This document shows positions 43,219 through 51,418 of a stretch of 64,000 nucleotides of DNA, in pieces. Both the position numbers and the translations under genes were made by a program. This DNA comes from UBA4877 sp002399345. GTDB lineage: Bacteria; Bacillota; Thermoanaerobacteria; Thermoanaerobacterales; UBA4877. The stretch covers positions 1 through 64,000 of the forward strand of contig DAIORT010000009.1 of the NCBI GenBank assembly GCA_036752905.1, written 5' to 3'. The notes beneath the pieces are model-generated. The model was not told the origin of the DNA. It ran no database searches and saw only the letters and a list, made by a program, of their open reading frames with translations. Position 1 is the first letter of the stretch. Every line of letters starts with the position of its first letter.

Positions 43219-44646
43219 CTATTTCGCCATAGCAGGAATCTGACAAACCCATGAATTATCCTCATCGTTGATATATCCGGTAAATCGATAGACAGGCTGA
43301 TAAAATCCTTTTGTATCGTAAACGTAATCGAGCTTACATTCTTGTATCCAAAGGGTATCTCCTTTATAGAAGGGTACATATTGTTCAAAGTTTCCATCTT
43401 CAACCTGTCCAAAAGCCGCTTTGGGAGAAATAATTTCTTCTGTTGCCACATATTTATTCCAATTGACTCCGTAATGCATGGAAGCAAGTTCCATATTGTT
43501 ATCGAACTGCATTAAGATAGAGCCGGATGTAAATGCGGTCTTGGCAATCGACAGGTCATTATCGTCCGGCACGTCCCATCGAAGCGTATCATTGTTTTGT
43601 ATACTAAAAATAGCAGTATCAGGAAGCAGTCCACTTTTCCTTAGCCAGTTTTTATATAAGTCTCCATAACTTTTCGCTACTTCTTTTGTCAATGTGGCGG
43701 TATGTCGCCATGTTGTGTAGCTCCATTGCCCCGATCTAAAAAAGAAGTCGAGCTGAACATCCTCACTGTTAGAACTTTTGCCAGTGTAAACACGGTTTTC
43801 GCCCTCCCGTCGTTGAACACCAGAAAAGGTGACATCTTCCGATTCGGAAACCCGATCTATAATTTGTTCTATATAATCCTGATCCTCCGCACAGGTATTT
43901 TTGTATATGGAGGCCGTGGCCGGTTGATCTGATAAGGAAAGGTCGGTGATAATTTGAATCCTTGACATATCCTGCTTTACCGCAGGAAGTATAGACATAT
44001 TTCCATAAGGCTGCCGCTCATAGGCCAAAGATACGAAGCCTATTATCATTCCAATAATACATGGGAATATCAGAACTTTAACAATGGGAACAAAGTGGAC
44101 ACGCTTTTCCCTAATAACGGAAAGCACTGCCATTATACAAAAATATCCAAACAGGCTTCCAATACAGTTATGAAGCAAATCATCAAGTTCAAAAATCCCT
44201 GTTCCTGTTAATAATTGTATGATTTCAATACTGACAGTCAAACCAATAGATACGAGAAGAATTACATTGAGCTTTTCTGCTTTCTTCCAGAGAAGTGGTA
44301 ATAAAAATCCCAACGGTGTAAACATCAGCATATTGAAAATAATAAGCTGCAATTCGCTGATTGACCACTTGTTCCATGCGTTGGCGTAAGTGCTGAAAAC
44401 ATCAGTATTAAAGCTGCCGGTAAAGTTTGCACCGCGGTTAAAGATGGTCAGTGCCAATACCAGCAACAACCAGCAAGACAAGAGAAACAGGATAACCCAC
44501 TGTGTTTTCGACATACCCCTTTGGCCATGAAACACCTTTTTATATATTATATAGCATACAAAAAAACTAAGAGCTAATAGAAGACCACCAATTAGTGCAA
44601 ACACACTCCACCGAAGTAATGCTTGAAAAATTGTAATAATATCCAT
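43219..44646 (-). CDS. VanZ-domain membrane protein with large C-terminal extension
   Basis: 475 residues. The first 190 or so carry TM segments in the VanZ-like layout: WVILFLLSCWLLLVLALTIFNRG, NMLMFTPLGFLLPLLWKK, VSIEIIQLLTGTGIFELDDLLHNCIGSLFGY (the conserved E-x-x-Q...D-x-x-D-x-x-x-N-x-x-G motif). A last TM segment follows near residue 200, and the remaining 270 residues look extracytoplasmic (YKNTCAEDQDYIEQIIDRVSES...), unrecognised. VanZ confers slight teicoplanin resistance in enterococci; function of most homologues is unknown. The ATG has GGAGG seven bases upstream. No van or resistance genes are near. Confidence 0.8.
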   Translation of the reverse strand: MDIITIFQALLRWSVFALIGGLLLALSFFVCYIIYKKVFHGQRGMSKTQWVILFLLSCWLLLVLALTIFNRGANFTGSFNTDVFSTYANAWNKWSISELQLIIFNMLMFTPLGFLLPLLWKKAEKLNVILLVSIGLTVSIEIIQLLTGTGIFELDDLLHNCIGSLFGYFCIMAVLSVIREKRVHFVPIVKVLIFPCIIGMIIGFVSLAYERQPYGNMSILPAVKQDMSRIQIITDLSLSDQPATASIYKNTCAEDQDYIEQIIDRVSESEDVTFSGVQRREGENRVYTGKSSNSEDVQLDFFFRSGQWSYTTWRHTATLTKEVAKSYGDLYKNWLRKSGLLPDTAIFSIQNNDTLRWDVPDDNDLSIAKTAFTSGSILMQFDNNMELASMHYGVNWNKYVATEEIISPKAAFGQVEDGNFEQYVPFYKGDTLWIQECKLDYVYDTKGFYQPVYRFTGYINDEDNSWVCQIPAMAK

Positions 44647-44689
44647 AAAATATCCTCCATTTTTATACTGTATTTGAAAGCAATACATA

Positions 44690-44914
44690 ACACATTATTA
44701 TTTTACTAAATACAACAACTATATTTCTGATTTATCGCATAAGAAATTATTAAGATCTTCTTAAAAATGCGGTTTGCTTGGATATCTTTATCCCTTACCA
44801 AGAATCGTTGGTCACCGTTTTGCGGGCGTTTTTTATTCCGGATTGCTTTTCAGAGCAATCTTATATAGATTGAGAAACCACCCATTCTTGTTAAAAAGTA
44901 GGGTGCATCTATAT
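44690..44914. other. Gene-free stretch upstream of the VanZ gene
   Basis: No gene recognised. It contains a 7-bp hairpin GATTGCT/AGCAATC at 44841-44860 without a clear T-run, and AT-rich DNA that probably holds the VanZ gene promoter. Confidence 0.4.
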
Positions 44915-44954
44915 AAAAAGCGAGGGCCTTGAATGTAAAATTCAAGACCCTCGC
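44915..44954 (-). terminator. Terminator of the nine-tRNA operon
   Basis: Minus strand GCGAGGGTCTTGAA (44941-44954) pairs with TTCAAGGCCCTCGC (44920-44933), 14 bp with one mismatch and a 7-base loop, then CTTTTTATAT. It lies 58 bases past the last tRNA. Confidence 0.9.
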
Positions 44955-45011
44955 AATATCGAATAAATAATGGCCTTTAGCCCTATATTTATCTATTTTA
45001 ATCTAATCTTA

Positions 45012-45100
45012 TGGTGCGGAAAGGGGGATTTGAACCCCCATGAGAGTAATTTCTCACTAGAACCTGAATCTAGCGCGTCTGCCTGTTCCGCCACTTCCGC
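45012..45100 (-). tRNA. tRNA-Leu (CAG)
   Basis: Class II tRNA with long variable arm (TGAGAAATTACTCTCA). Acceptor GCGGAAG, anticodon loop TTCAGGT (CAG), encoded CCA. Last gene of the tRNA operon. Confidence 0.95.
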
Positions 45101-45107
45101 AAAATAT

Positions 45108-45184
45108 TGGTGCGCCATCAGGGATTCGAACCCTGGACACCCTGATTAAGAGTCAGGTGCTCTAGCCGACTGAGCTAATGGCGC
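45108..45184 (-). tRNA. tRNA-Lys (CTT)
   Basis: Acceptor GCGCCAT, anticodon loop CTCTTAA (CTT), TpsiC GGGTTCGAATCCC, encoded CCA. Operon member. Confidence 0.95.
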
Positions 45185-45193
45185 ATATATTGA

Positions 45194-45265
45194 CTGGGAT
45201 GGCAGGATTCGAACCTGCGGGTGCCAGATCCAAATTCTGGAGCCTTACCGCTTGGCTACATCCCA
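45194..45265 (-). tRNA. tRNA-Gln (TTG)
   Basis: Acceptor TGGGATG pairs with CATCCCA; anticodon loop ATTTGGA (TTG). After discriminator G the DNA reads TCA, not CCA, so the end must be completed by nucleotidyltransferase. Glutaminylation is probably indirect, since gatCAB is in the window. Confidence 0.93.
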
Positions 45266-45279
45266 ATATATTCATTTAA

Positions 45280-45353
45280 TGGAGCGGGTGAAGGGAATCG
45301 GACCCTCGCGACCAGCTTGGAGGGCTGGGACTCTACCACTGAGCTACACCCGC
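45280..45353 (-). tRNA. tRNA-Gly (TCC)
   Basis: Acceptor GCGGGTG, anticodon loop CCTCCAA (TCC), encoded CCA. Operon member. Confidence 0.95.
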
Positions 45354-45368
45354 ATTTATATTAAAAAC

Positions 45369-45443
45369 TGGAGCGGATGATGAGATTCGAACTCACGACC
45401 CTCGCCATGGCAAGGCGATGCTCTACCACTGAGCCACATCCGC
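45369..45443 (-). tRNA. tRNA-Gly (GCC)
   Basis: Acceptor GCGGATG, anticodon loop TTGCCAT (GCC), TpsiC GAGTTCGAATCTC, encoded CCA. Operon member. Confidence 0.95.
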
Positions 45444-45449
45444 ATATCC

Positions 45450-45534
45450 TGGTGCGGGAGAAGGGACTTGAACCCCCACGCCAAGTGGCACAAGATCCTA
45501 AGTCTTGCGCGTCTGCCAGTTCCGCCACTCCCGC
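45450..45534 (-). tRNA. tRNA-Leu (TAG)
   Basis: Class II tRNA with long variable arm. Acceptor GCGGGAG, anticodon loop CTTAGGA (TAG), encoded CCA. Operon member. Confidence 0.95.
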
Positions 45535-45540
45535 AAATAA

Positions 45541-45617
45541 TGGTGACCCATCCGCGATTCGAACGCGGGACACCCTGCTTAAAAGGCAGGTGCTCTAACC
45601 GTCTGAGCTAATGGGTC
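45541..45617 (-). tRNA. tRNA-Lys (TTT)
   Basis: Acceptor GACCCAT, anticodon loop CTTTTAA (TTT), TpsiC GCGTTCGAATCGC, encoded CCA. Operon member. Confidence 0.95.
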
Positions 45618-45632
45618 ATATCTAATATCTAA

Positions 45633-45710
45633 TGGGGTGGGTAGTGGGGCTCGAACCCACGACCTCCAGGGCCACAACCTGGCGCTCTAGCCAACTGAAC
45701 TACACCCACC
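45633..45710 (-). tRNA. tRNA-His (GTG)
   Basis: Encoded G at position -1 pairs with discriminator C, the histidine identity pair. Acceptor GTGGGTG, anticodon loop TTGTGGC (GTG), encoded CCA. Operon member. Confidence 0.95.
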
Positions 45711-45715
45711 AAGAA

Positions 45716-45792
45716 TGGTGCGCCTGGGGGGACTCGAACTCCCGACACACGGATTAGAAGTCCGTTGCTCTATCCAACTGAGCTACAGGCAC
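45716..45792 (-). tRNA. tRNA-Arg (TCT)
   Basis: Acceptor GTGCCTG with CAGGCGC (one T-G pair), anticodon loop CTTCTAA (TCT), encoded CCA. First gene of the operon. Confidence 0.95.
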
Positions 45793-45823
45793 CTACACTA
45801 AGCAGCACCGCTGACATTTATTA

Positions 45824-45852
45824 ATTATAGCAGCTGCTTTTATCTTTGTCAA
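45824..45852 (-). promoter_or_regulatory. Consensus promoter of the nine-tRNA operon
   Basis: Minus strand TTGACA (45847-45852), exactly 17 bases, TATAAT (45824-45829): a perfect sigma-A promoter. The -10 ends about 30 bases before tRNA-Arg. Confidence 0.9.
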
Positions 45853-45867
45853 TTTTTTTTTACCCAG

Positions 45868-46368
45868 TTAATTAACGGACCGCATAAATTTATTCATTGT
45901 AACAAGTCTGGTCTGTAAACTGCCATTGTCTGTAGTCATAAGAGCAAACGATGGACTGCTGCCTTGTTTAGGTAAAGAAGTACTACCTGGATTCACAAGT
46001 ACGGTGCCACCTTTTTTTAATATTATCGGGTAATGGCTATGGCCGAATAAAGCAGCATCCGCACCTATTTCCTTAGCTCTTATATATATGTCGTCATAAT
46101 CATATTTTACATTATATTTGTGCCCATGGGTCATAAAAATCTTTTTACCATCAAGAAGCAATACCCTTTCCTCCGGCATGCTTTCAGTCTGGTCGCAGTT
46201 ACCCTTTACAGCAACTACAGGTACATTCTTAAGTGCGTTTCTTATATCCTCCGCATCACTTGTATTGTCACCAAGATGCAGTACAATATCCACTTCTCCC
46301 ATCAGCTTAAGCGCTTGCTCTATTCTGCTCCATAACCTGTGTGTATCAGAAATTATGCCTATACGCAT
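45868..46368 (-). CDS. YfcE/MJ0936-type metallophosphoesterase
   Basis: 166 residues. Calcineurin-like fold: GIISDTHR, VLHLGDN, VKGNCDQ, MTHGHKYNV and FGHSHYP provide the dinuclear metal ligands. Members act on cyclic nucleotides or phosphodiesters; the physiological substrate is unsure. It follows rdgB on the same strand, an order (rph-rdgB-phosphodiesterase) common in Clostridia. Confidence 0.92.
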   Translation of the reverse strand: MRIGIISDTHRLWSRIEQALKLMGEVDIVLHLGDNTSDAEDIRNALKNVPVVAVKGNCDQTESMPEERVLLLDGKKIFMTHGHKYNVKYDYDDIYIRAKEIGADAALFGHSHYPIILKKGGTVLVNPGSTSLPKQGSSPSFALMTTDNGSLQTRLVTMNKFMRSVN

Positions 46369-46394
46369 TTTTTCACCCCTAAGTGCATTTGGTT

Positions 46395-46985
46395 TTAAGA
46401 ATTCATCTTGATATTGCTGAGTAAGTTCTTAAGAGCTGCTGTCCTATGACTGATTTCATTCTTTTTTCCCTCTGTCATTTCAGCAAAGGTAGACCTGGAT
46501 TTAGGTACATAGAAAAATGGATCGTAACCAAAACCATTGCTGCCTTTCGGCCCACTCAGTATGTATCCATTACACTCTCCGCTGCCATAACATATACTGT
46601 TTTCATCTTTCATAAGCACCATAGTGCAGACATACCGTGCCGTCCTTTTCTCTTTAGGCACGTCCTTTAGTTCACTAAGTAGCTTTTTGTTATTATCCTC
46701 ATCAGTTGCATTTTCCCCGGCATACCTTGCTGAAAATATACCCGGACGGCCGTCCAAAGCATCAACCGCCAGTCCTGAATCATCTGCCAGAGTCGGTATA
46801 TTTGTATGACCGTACACCTCATATGCCTTTTTTAATGCATTTTCCGCAAAACTGTTTCCGTCCTCAACAACATGTATATTAAGACCTATCTCTTTTAAGG
46901 ATATTATCTCAATGCCATATGGATTAAGTATTTGTTTTATCTCTCTAAGCTTATTTAAGTTATTTGTCGCTGCTATCCACTTCAT
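46395..46985 (-). CDS. rdgB: dITP/XTP pyrophosphatase (non-canonical purine NTP removal)
   Basis: 196 residues, Ham1/RdgB family. TNNLNKLREI at the N-terminus, ADDSGLAVDALDGRPGIFSARYAG in the middle and GSNGFGYDPFFYVP near the C-terminus are the family signatures. Hydrolyses dITP/XTP to monophosphates, keeping them out of nucleic acid. The ATG at 46985 has AGGTGA eight bases upstream; it overlaps the 3' end of rph. Confidence 0.95.
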   Translation of the reverse strand: MKWIAATNNLNKLREIKQILNPYGIEIISLKEIGLNIHVVEDGNSFAENALKKAYEVYGHTNIPTLADDSGLAVDALDGRPGIFSARYAGENATDEDNNKKLLSELKDVPKEKRTARYVCTMVLMKDENSICYGSGECNGYILSGPKGSNGFGYDPFFYVPKSRSTFAEMTEGKKNEISHRTAALKNLLSNIKMNS

Positions 46986-47733
46986 CTTCAGTATCACCTA
47001 TCTTTGATGATATATTACCTAAAGCTTGCTTTTGCAACTCAATCAGCTGCATAATCCCTTTATCCGCCAGGGTATAGAGAGCCTCCATATCATCCCTTGA
47101 AAACGGCCCTCCTTCACCGGTACCCTGAACCTCTATATATTCACCTTTATCAGTCATTACGACATTCATGTCTATAAGAGCGGAAGAGTCTTCCACATAA
47201 CACAAATCAAGCATTCGCTCTCCATTAACTATACCCACACTTGTAGCTGCTGCATAATTTTTAAGAGGCATATGTTTCAGAGTTTTTTTCCCTATCATGG
47301 TGTTGAATGCCAGAGCCAGTGCTACAAAAGATCCGGTAATAGATGCCGTTCTCGTACCACCGTCAGCCTGTATTACATCACAATCAATCCATGCGGTTCT
47401 CTCTCCCATCGCTTTTAAATCCACAACCGACCGTAAAGATCGGCCTATAAGCCTCTGTATCTCTTGAGTTCTGCCGTTTAGATGTCCCTTATTGACATCT
47501 CTTGGCGTTCTTTGCTTAGTAGACCTCGGCAAAAGAGAATACTCACCTGTCACCCAACCCTTGCCCCTTCCACGCAAAAAAGGCGGTACTCTGTCTTCTA
47601 TGCTTGCCGCACATAAGACCTTTGTATCACCAAGCTCTATAAATGCAGAACCCTCCGCATATTTCAATACGTTAGGTGTTATCCTTACAGACCTCATTTC
47701 AGCATTCTGTCTGTTATCTATCCTGATTGTCAT
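46960..47733 (-). CDS. rph: Ribonuclease PH
   Basis: 257 residues. Signature RPPFLRGRGKGWVTGEYSLLPRSTKQRTPRD and RTAWIDCDVIQADGGTRTASITG, together with SLRSVVDLKAMGERT, identify RNase PH, a phosphorolytic 3' exonuclease that trims tRNA precursors. A C-terminal acidic tail (GDTEDEVDSSDK) extends slightly past the family core and overlaps rdgB. Confidence 0.96.
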   Translation of the reverse strand: MTIRIDNRQNAEMRSVRITPNVLKYAEGSAFIELGDTKVLCAASIEDRVPPFLRGRGKGWVTGEYSLLPRSTKQRTPRDVNKGHLNGRTQEIQRLIGRSLRSVVDLKAMGERTAWIDCDVIQADGGTRTASITGSFVALALAFNTMIGKKTLKHMPLKNYAAATSVGIVNGERMLDLCYVEDSSALIDMNVVMTDKGEYIEVQGTGEGGPFSRDDMEALYTLADKGIMQLIELQKQALGNISSKIGDTEDEVDSSDK

Positions 47734-47754
47734 TTTATTTATCCTCTCTGAAAT

Positions 47755-48279
47755 TTATTTTTTGTCAGTAATGTTTCTTAAATAGCCTCCCCTTATGTCT
47801 CTGGTATCTAGGACAGTTATAAAAGCATGACCGTCTTTTTCCTTAAAATATTTATATATATTAGGTAAATCCTTCCGGTTGGCAGATATAATAAATACCT
47901 CCCTCGGTCCATCCTTTCCCATTCCGTTTATTACGGTAACACCATACCCCATATTGCGCAAGTCTATAGCTATATTGTCAATTCTAGAAGGTATGACCTG
48001 CAACATTATGGTTCCTATAGCGATTTTGTCCTCAATCAAACTTCCTATGTAGTTACCACTGGAAAAACCTACGGCATAGGCTACAATATTCGGTATACTG
48101 TTTATATTAGACATGACCTTGCTTAAAGCAAGCACATATACCGTTGCCTCAAGAAGTCCTATTCCGGCTGCTATCTTCCTTTTACCTTTAACCAACATAA
48201 GGGTTCGAATGGTAGAACAAGAAACATCGACTATCCTCGCGAAAGCTATTAAAAAACAATTCAAAATTGTTATCCACAT
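47755..48279 (-). CDS. UPF0316/DUF2179 family membrane protein
   Basis: 174 residues. Three TM-like segments at the N-terminus (ITILNCFLIAFARIVDVSCSTIRTLMLVKGKRKIAAGIGLLEATVYVLALSKVM, YAVGFSSGNYIGSLIEDKIAIG) and a soluble C-terminal DUF2179 domain (VIPSRIDNIAIDLRNMGYGVTVINGMGKDGPREVFIISANRKDLPNIYKYF). Function unknown; DUF2179 is suggested to bind a small ligand. It is co-directional with rph. Confidence 0.88.
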   Translation of the reverse strand: MWITILNCFLIAFARIVDVSCSTIRTLMLVKGKRKIAAGIGLLEATVYVLALSKVMSNINSIPNIVAYAVGFSSGNYIGSLIEDKIAIGTIMLQVIPSRIDNIAIDLRNMGYGVTVINGMGKDGPREVFIISANRKDLPNIYKYFKEKDGHAFITVLDTRDIRGGYLRNITDKK

Positions 48280-48336
48280 TTAACAGCCCCCCTTAATCCC
48301 ATCCCTAATTATTTTATCAGATCAGACATAAATAAA

Positions 48337-48369
48337 AAAGAGAGGAGGAAAAATTAATCCCCCTCATTA
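48337..48369 (-). terminator. Terminator of the amidase gene
   Basis: Minus strand GAGGGGGA (48358-48365) pairs with TCCTCCTC (48342-48349, one G-U) and is followed by TCTTTTTT. The 5' arm includes the last codons of the gene. Confidence 0.7.
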
Positions 48370-49754
48370 AAATAATTTTCTATTCCGTCAAATATTGCTT
48401 TAGCCATCTTATTTTTAAATTCTTTATTTCTTAATTTATTTGCGTCATTAGGATTGGTTAAAAATGCTGTTTCAACAATAACTGCAGGCATTTTGGTATG
48501 TTTTAATACTATCAGATTAGGTCTCGGAATAATTCCTCTGTCCGTAGGCCCTATTTCTCTCATTATAGAGTCATGTATGCACTGAGCTAATTCCTTGCTC
48601 TGCTCTTTTGGATAATACAACACCTCTGTGCCATTAACTGCAGTATTATTGGTAAAGGCATTACTATGTATGCTTACAAATATATCGGCATTCAGATTAT
48701 TTGCCATAGCAGCCCTGTCCATGTTTTCCGGGTAACTATCATTTGTCCTGGTCATGTGTGTCTCGTAACCTGCATTTTGGAGTAAATTGTTAAGTTTCAA
48801 AGCAATATCAAGATTTACATCTTTCTCCTTTAATCCGTCGGCAGACGATGCACCCGGATCCTTACCACCGTGTCCGGCATCTACTACGATAACATGGTTG
48901 TTACTGTTGCCATTACCATTGCTGCCAGGTTTATCAGGCGTTTCGTCAGGTATAATATATAGATAGAGCCTGTCTGCAGCCTTCTCTACTTTGTAGTCTG
49001 CCTTTCCATCTAAATCAACTACTATTCTTACCGTATTTTTATCAAACTGGCTCCAGCGTATAGTTTTAATATTTTTATTCCGTATGCTTATGAAATTATT
49101 CCCATTGGGATTCTCTAGCAAAGCATCAGGAATGTCAAGGACAATACGATCAGGGTAACTCAGCTTAGAGGTATTATAGCGGACACTGCCCGTTTCTATC
49201 ACTGCAGCATTTTTATTTTCATCATATGAAATATGTTTAACCATATCGTAATCTGTATGTTGCTGTGATTTTTCAATCGATACCGTGTGACTTGACTGAT
49301 TCCAACCCACACGCATTGAAAATGCCTCTGCCACAAACCTTAATGGCACCATTGTTCGGTTATTTACTATCATAGCATTTGTATCTAATTTTACCGTTTT
49401 GCCATTTATCGTAGCCTCAGATTTTCCTACGGGAAGCTTAATATAATTACCCTTCCACGATATATGTACGATTTTGGATGTATTGTCCCATTTTACAGTA
49501 GCACCGACCCCTAAATTCTCGGTTATAATTCTTACAGGTGCCATTGTCCTGTTATTAATTAGAACAGGTGGAACATCGGAATCAATAGTTTTCCCGTTAA
49601 TCTTTATTGATATTGGCGGCCCATTATACCTGAAATTTTTACCATTGACAACCAGATTCTTTCCTGAAGAAGCTGCCATCGTACTGCGAATGGGTAGTAT
49701 AATTCCCGAAGTTATTAATAAAAGCGCCAATATAATAGCAATTTTTCTTTGCAT
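48354..49754 (-). CDS. N-acetylmuramoyl-L-alanine amidase with stalk and AMIN domains
   Basis: 466 residues, secreted (signal peptide RKIAIILALLLITSGIILPI). Order: copper-amine-oxidase N-like stalk domain (about 45-155, with paired PPVLINNRTMAPVRI and NAMIVNNRTMVPLRF repeats), AMIN domain (about 180-270), spacer, and Amidase_3 catalytic domain (about 285-460). Zinc ligands are in VVDAGHGGKDPG (His), GLKEKDVNL (Glu) and SIHSNAF (His); the catalytic Glu is in VIVETAFLTN. Cleaves the amide between muramic acid and the stem peptide in peptidoglycan, for wall turnover, separation or sporulation. Monocistronic. Confidence 0.94.
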   Translation of the reverse strand: MQRKIAIILALLLITSGIILPIRSTMAASSGKNLVVNGKNFRYNGPPISIKINGKTIDSDVPPVLINNRTMAPVRIITENLGVGATVKWDNTSKIVHISWKGNYIKLPVGKSEATINGKTVKLDTNAMIVNNRTMVPLRFVAEAFSMRVGWNQSSHTVSIEKSQQHTDYDMVKHISYDENKNAAVIETGSVRYNTSKLSYPDRIVLDIPDALLENPNGNNFISIRNKNIKTIRWSQFDKNTVRIVVDLDGKADYKVEKAADRLYLYIIPDETPDKPGSNGNGNSNNHVIVVDAGHGGKDPGASSADGLKEKDVNLDIALKLNNLLQNAGYETHMTRTNDSYPENMDRAAMANNLNADIFVSIHSNAFTNNTAVNGTEVLYYPKEQSKELAQCIHDSIMREIGPTDRGIIPRPNLIVLKHTKMPAVIVETAFLTNPNDANKLRNKEFKNKMAKAIFDGIENYFNEGD

Positions 49755-49836
49755 TATGTCCCCCTTTCCCGCTTGAACCTTATAAAATTATACTTTATTA
49801 ATATTACAAGTTTATTACATTGGTGTTACAAATAAG

Positions 49837-50823
49837 TTAAGTTGTTATTACCTTATATAATTCATCCGGTTTCGGCGGTTCAAGAGGGGATTTTACCGTA
49901 CCACTTGTAATATACCTGCCTTTTTTAATCATTTTGCCAACAACAGTTGCTTTAATACCTTTCTTTTTTAGTTCATCAAGCAATAATTTTTTACCAGCTG
50001 TTGCAATTAATAAACAGCCGCTGGAAATCAACCGAAGCGGGTTTATATTAAGATGGTCGCATATTGTTTTGGTCTCATCAGACAACGGTATTTTGTCACC
50101 ATATACCTCTATACCCAGGCCGGATGATTCCGCCATTTCCCACAAGGCTCCGAGCACACCGCCTTCCGTAGCATCATGCATCCTGTCTGCACCGGCATCG
50201 GCTGCAATTGCACCTTCATTAAGTACGCTTATATCATTAATCATATCCTTTGCGGTTTGTATCACTTCAGGATCAATGGATTCTTTTAATTCATCTTCTT
50301 TTTCCCGTGCTATTATTGCTGTCCCTTCCAGGCCAGCAGTTTTAGTCATTATGACATAGTCTCCGTTTTGTGCGGTAAGCATACTCATAACCTTATTCTT
50401 CCGGGCTTTGCCTATAGCCGTAGTGGATAGCACGGTACGCGTTACGGCTTTCGTTATTTCAGTATGTCCGCCCACTATATCAACATTAAGCTCAGACGAA
50501 GCTTTACCTGCCTGGCTCATTATATCGTGCAAATCGCTCTCCGTAGTGCCGGGGGGAGCCATGATGGTCAACATTAAACCGAGTGGTTCAACACCTGCGG
50601 CAATTACATCATTACACGCCACATGCACACCCAGCCATCCGATATCGGACGTCGTACCCGTTATCGGGTCTGTAGAAATAACACAAACATTCTCTCCAAA
50701 ATCTATAACTCCGCAGTCCGAACCAACCTGTGGAAATACAAGAACCTCATCCCTTTTTATTCTGATATTCGAAAATATAATATCAGCTAGAAGCTCATTA
50801 GGTAATTTACCTGGCTCCAACAT
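49837..50823 (-). CDS. AIR-synthase-related protein (HypE/ThiL-like)
   Basis: 328 residues, PurM/HypE/ThiL/SelD fold. The N-terminal half has the ATP-site pattern VGSDCGVIDFGENVCVISTDPIT and NDVIAAGVEPLGLMLTIMAPP; IVGGHTEITKAV and HDATEGGVLGALWEMAESSGLGIEVYG are typical of the HypE-like subgroup. The C-terminal Cys of true HypE is not evident and no hydrogenase genes are near, so the substrate is open. The second in-frame ATG (50823) is preferred because GAGG lies six bases upstream. The DarT-like gene ends 12 bases upstream on the same strand. Confidence 0.78.
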   Translation of the reverse strand: MLEPGKLPNELLADIIFSNIRIKRDEVLVFPQVGSDCGVIDFGENVCVISTDPITGTTSDIGWLGVHVACNDVIAAGVEPLGLMLTIMAPPGTTESDLHDIMSQAGKASSELNVDIVGGHTEITKAVTRTVLSTTAIGKARKNKVMSMLTAQNGDYVIMTKTAGLEGTAIIAREKEDELKESIDPEVIQTAKDMINDISVLNEGAIAADAGADRMHDATEGGVLGALWEMAESSGLGIEVYGDKIPLSDETKTICDHLNINPLRLISSGCLLIATAGKKLLLDELKKKGIKATVVGKMIKKGRYITSGTVKSPLEPPKPDELYKVITT

Positions 50824-50835
50824 TTGCATCCTCTC

Positions 50836-51417
50836 CTACCTGTATGTTTGATAAAATGCATCCATAGGTATTATTCTGTGATCCGTAACAATAGCTATTA
50901 AATTTATGTCCGCAGGTTTTATATCCTTCATTATTAGTACCTCTGCATCATATTTGTCACCCACAGATTTCCGTTTCCCCAAATAATCCATAAGACACAT
51001 TGAATTCAACCAATAATCTTCAGCAATTTCTTTACCCTTATTATAAAGGAAGTCATTCAATGATGCAAACTGGTGAATGGTTTTTAATACAAAGGGTTCA
51101 TACAGGAAGTTGGCTGTGTTTTCGTTGGCTACCCAGCAGCAATCCGTATCTACTTTTATAGACAGGATTGCACTGTGTGAATGCCAAATCTGGTTGTCTT
51201 TATAATTGAGACTGGCAAATAAAGCTCTTTTACGTACAACCCACTCCGGCACGTTCTCGGTGCGGTATATGTCCATGAACTCATGAAAGGACTGATATTT
51301 ATCCTTATAACTCAATCTTTTGCTAAACCTGAGACCATCTTCAAATATGTATTTTAAGTCTGAAATGCAAACAATATGATATAACCTTTTTGTGTCGTTA
51401 TAATCGGTAAAAAGCAA
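50836..51417 (-). CDS. Possible DarT-like (DUF4433) ADP-ribosyltransferase
   Basis: 193 residues. The opening RLYHIVCISDLKYIFEDGL matches the YHIT-x-x-x-N-L-x-x-I-x-x-x-G start of DarT/DUF4433 proteins (NAD-site His at 14), and YDAEVLIMKDIKPADINLI matches the region with the catalytic Glu (here E159). The middle segment RALFASLNYKDNQIWHSHSAILSI corresponds loosely to the substrate part. DarT modifies thymidine in single-stranded DNA and is normally paired with the macrodomain antitoxin DarG; none is here. Start is TTG with GAGGTGGG upstream. The family call is by pattern and could be a related ADP-ribosyltransferase-like fold. Confidence 0.5.
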   Translation of the reverse strand: MLFTDYNDTKRLYHIVCISDLKYIFEDGLRFSKRLSYKDKYQSFHEFMDIYRTENVPEWVVRKRALFASLNYKDNQIWHSHSAILSIKVDTDCCWVANENTANFLYEPFVLKTIHQFASLNDFLYNKGKEIAEDYWLNSMCLMDYLGKRKSVGDKYDAEVLIMKDIKPADINLIAIVTDHRIIPMDAFYQTYR

Positions 51418-51418
51418 T

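Noticed and set aside
43137..43487. A 116-residue minus-strand reading frame overlapping the VanZ gene
   Set aside because: It is a shadow of the VanZ coding frame with no ribosome site or protein-like features.
44690..45852. Integrated element at the tRNA cluster
   Set aside because: No integrase, no direct repeats of a tRNA end, and the tRNAs are all intact within one operon.
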